A stretch of 5,540 nt of DNA from an uncultured Eubacteriales bacterium. Its GTDB lineage: Bacteria > Bacillota > Clostridia > Peptostreptococcales > Anaerovoracaceae. The stretch spans positions 1-5,540 of the forward strand of contig CADBFL010000121.1 in assembly GCA_902793875.1 (NCBI GenBank). Direction: 5' to 3'. The number at the start of each line of letters is the position of its first letter. The first letter of the stretch is position 1. The notes under the pieces are model-generated. The model was not told where the DNA came from. It made no database searches and was given only the letters and a program-made list of their open reading frames with translations. The translations under genes were made by a program, and so were the position numbers. Shown here piece after piece: positions 5,468 to 5,540 of the stretch.

Positions 5468-5540
5468 ATGCTCGAAGATCTGATGGGGATCCTTATCAGC
5501 ATCAGGGTGACGGATATCCTGGATATCATCATCGTTGCAT
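5468..5540 (+). CDS. cdaA: Probable diadenylate cyclase CdaA, N-terminus only (3' end outside window)
   Basis: Only 24 codons are visible. The ATG has a good Shine-Dalgarno (AGGAAGGA, 5455-5462) five bases upstream and follows the LCP gene by 38 nt with no terminator between. The peptide begins MLEDLMGILISIRVTDILDI and continues into a hydrophobic stretch (IIIVA). A short amphipathic start followed by a T-D-I-L-D-I/L-hydrophobic segment resembles the first membrane helix of clostridial CdaA, the membrane-bound c-di-AMP synthase normally followed by cdaR and glmM. The catalytic DAC domain lies beyond the window, so this call rests on a short stretch; another membrane protein is possible. Confidence 0.55.
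   Translation, partial: MLEDLMGILISIRVTDILDIIIVA

Overview
The window looks like a piece of a chromosome from an anaerobic Firmicute of the class Clostridia. This rests on protein character (long-form HPF, a clostridial-type LCP protein, a ferredoxin-rich GltD-like flavoprotein), strong AGGAGG-type ribosome sites and moderate GC; no rRNA or other marker gene is present to fix the taxon. All supported genes are on the + strand, and the many long antisense reading frames are composition shadows.

Region 1 (1-2452) is a redox/metal block. It starts inside a large iron-sulfur flavoprotein of the GltD/NfnL type, which carries ferredoxin motifs at both ends and an altered NAD(P)-binding motif. It continues with hypA (nickel metallochaperone) and an unrecognised 65-residue protein. 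Spacing suggests one operon.

Region 2 (about 2459-2966) is the most unusual part. A ~200-nt gene-free segment can fold into a multibranched RNA closed by a perfect 9-bp GC-rich long-range helix (2475-2483 with 2631-2639). It is followed directly by an unrecognised 75-residue ORF and a clear intrinsic terminator. The next gene downstream encodes the ribosome hibernation factor HPF/RaiA. Size, complexity and this neighbourhood make it a good candidate for the raiA-motif structured RNA, a class of unsettled molecular function. The identification rests on context and hand folding, not on a covariance-model search.

Region 3 (2977-5540) has its own probable extended -10 promoter and carries hpf (ribosome dimerisation and hibernation), a 619-residue LytR-CpsA-Psr (LCP) cell-wall ligase with a very long cytosolic disordered tail, and the first 24 codons of a probable cdaA (c-di-AMP synthase). 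The close spacing suggests co-transcription, linking ribosome dormancy, envelope polymer attachment and c-di-AMP signalling.
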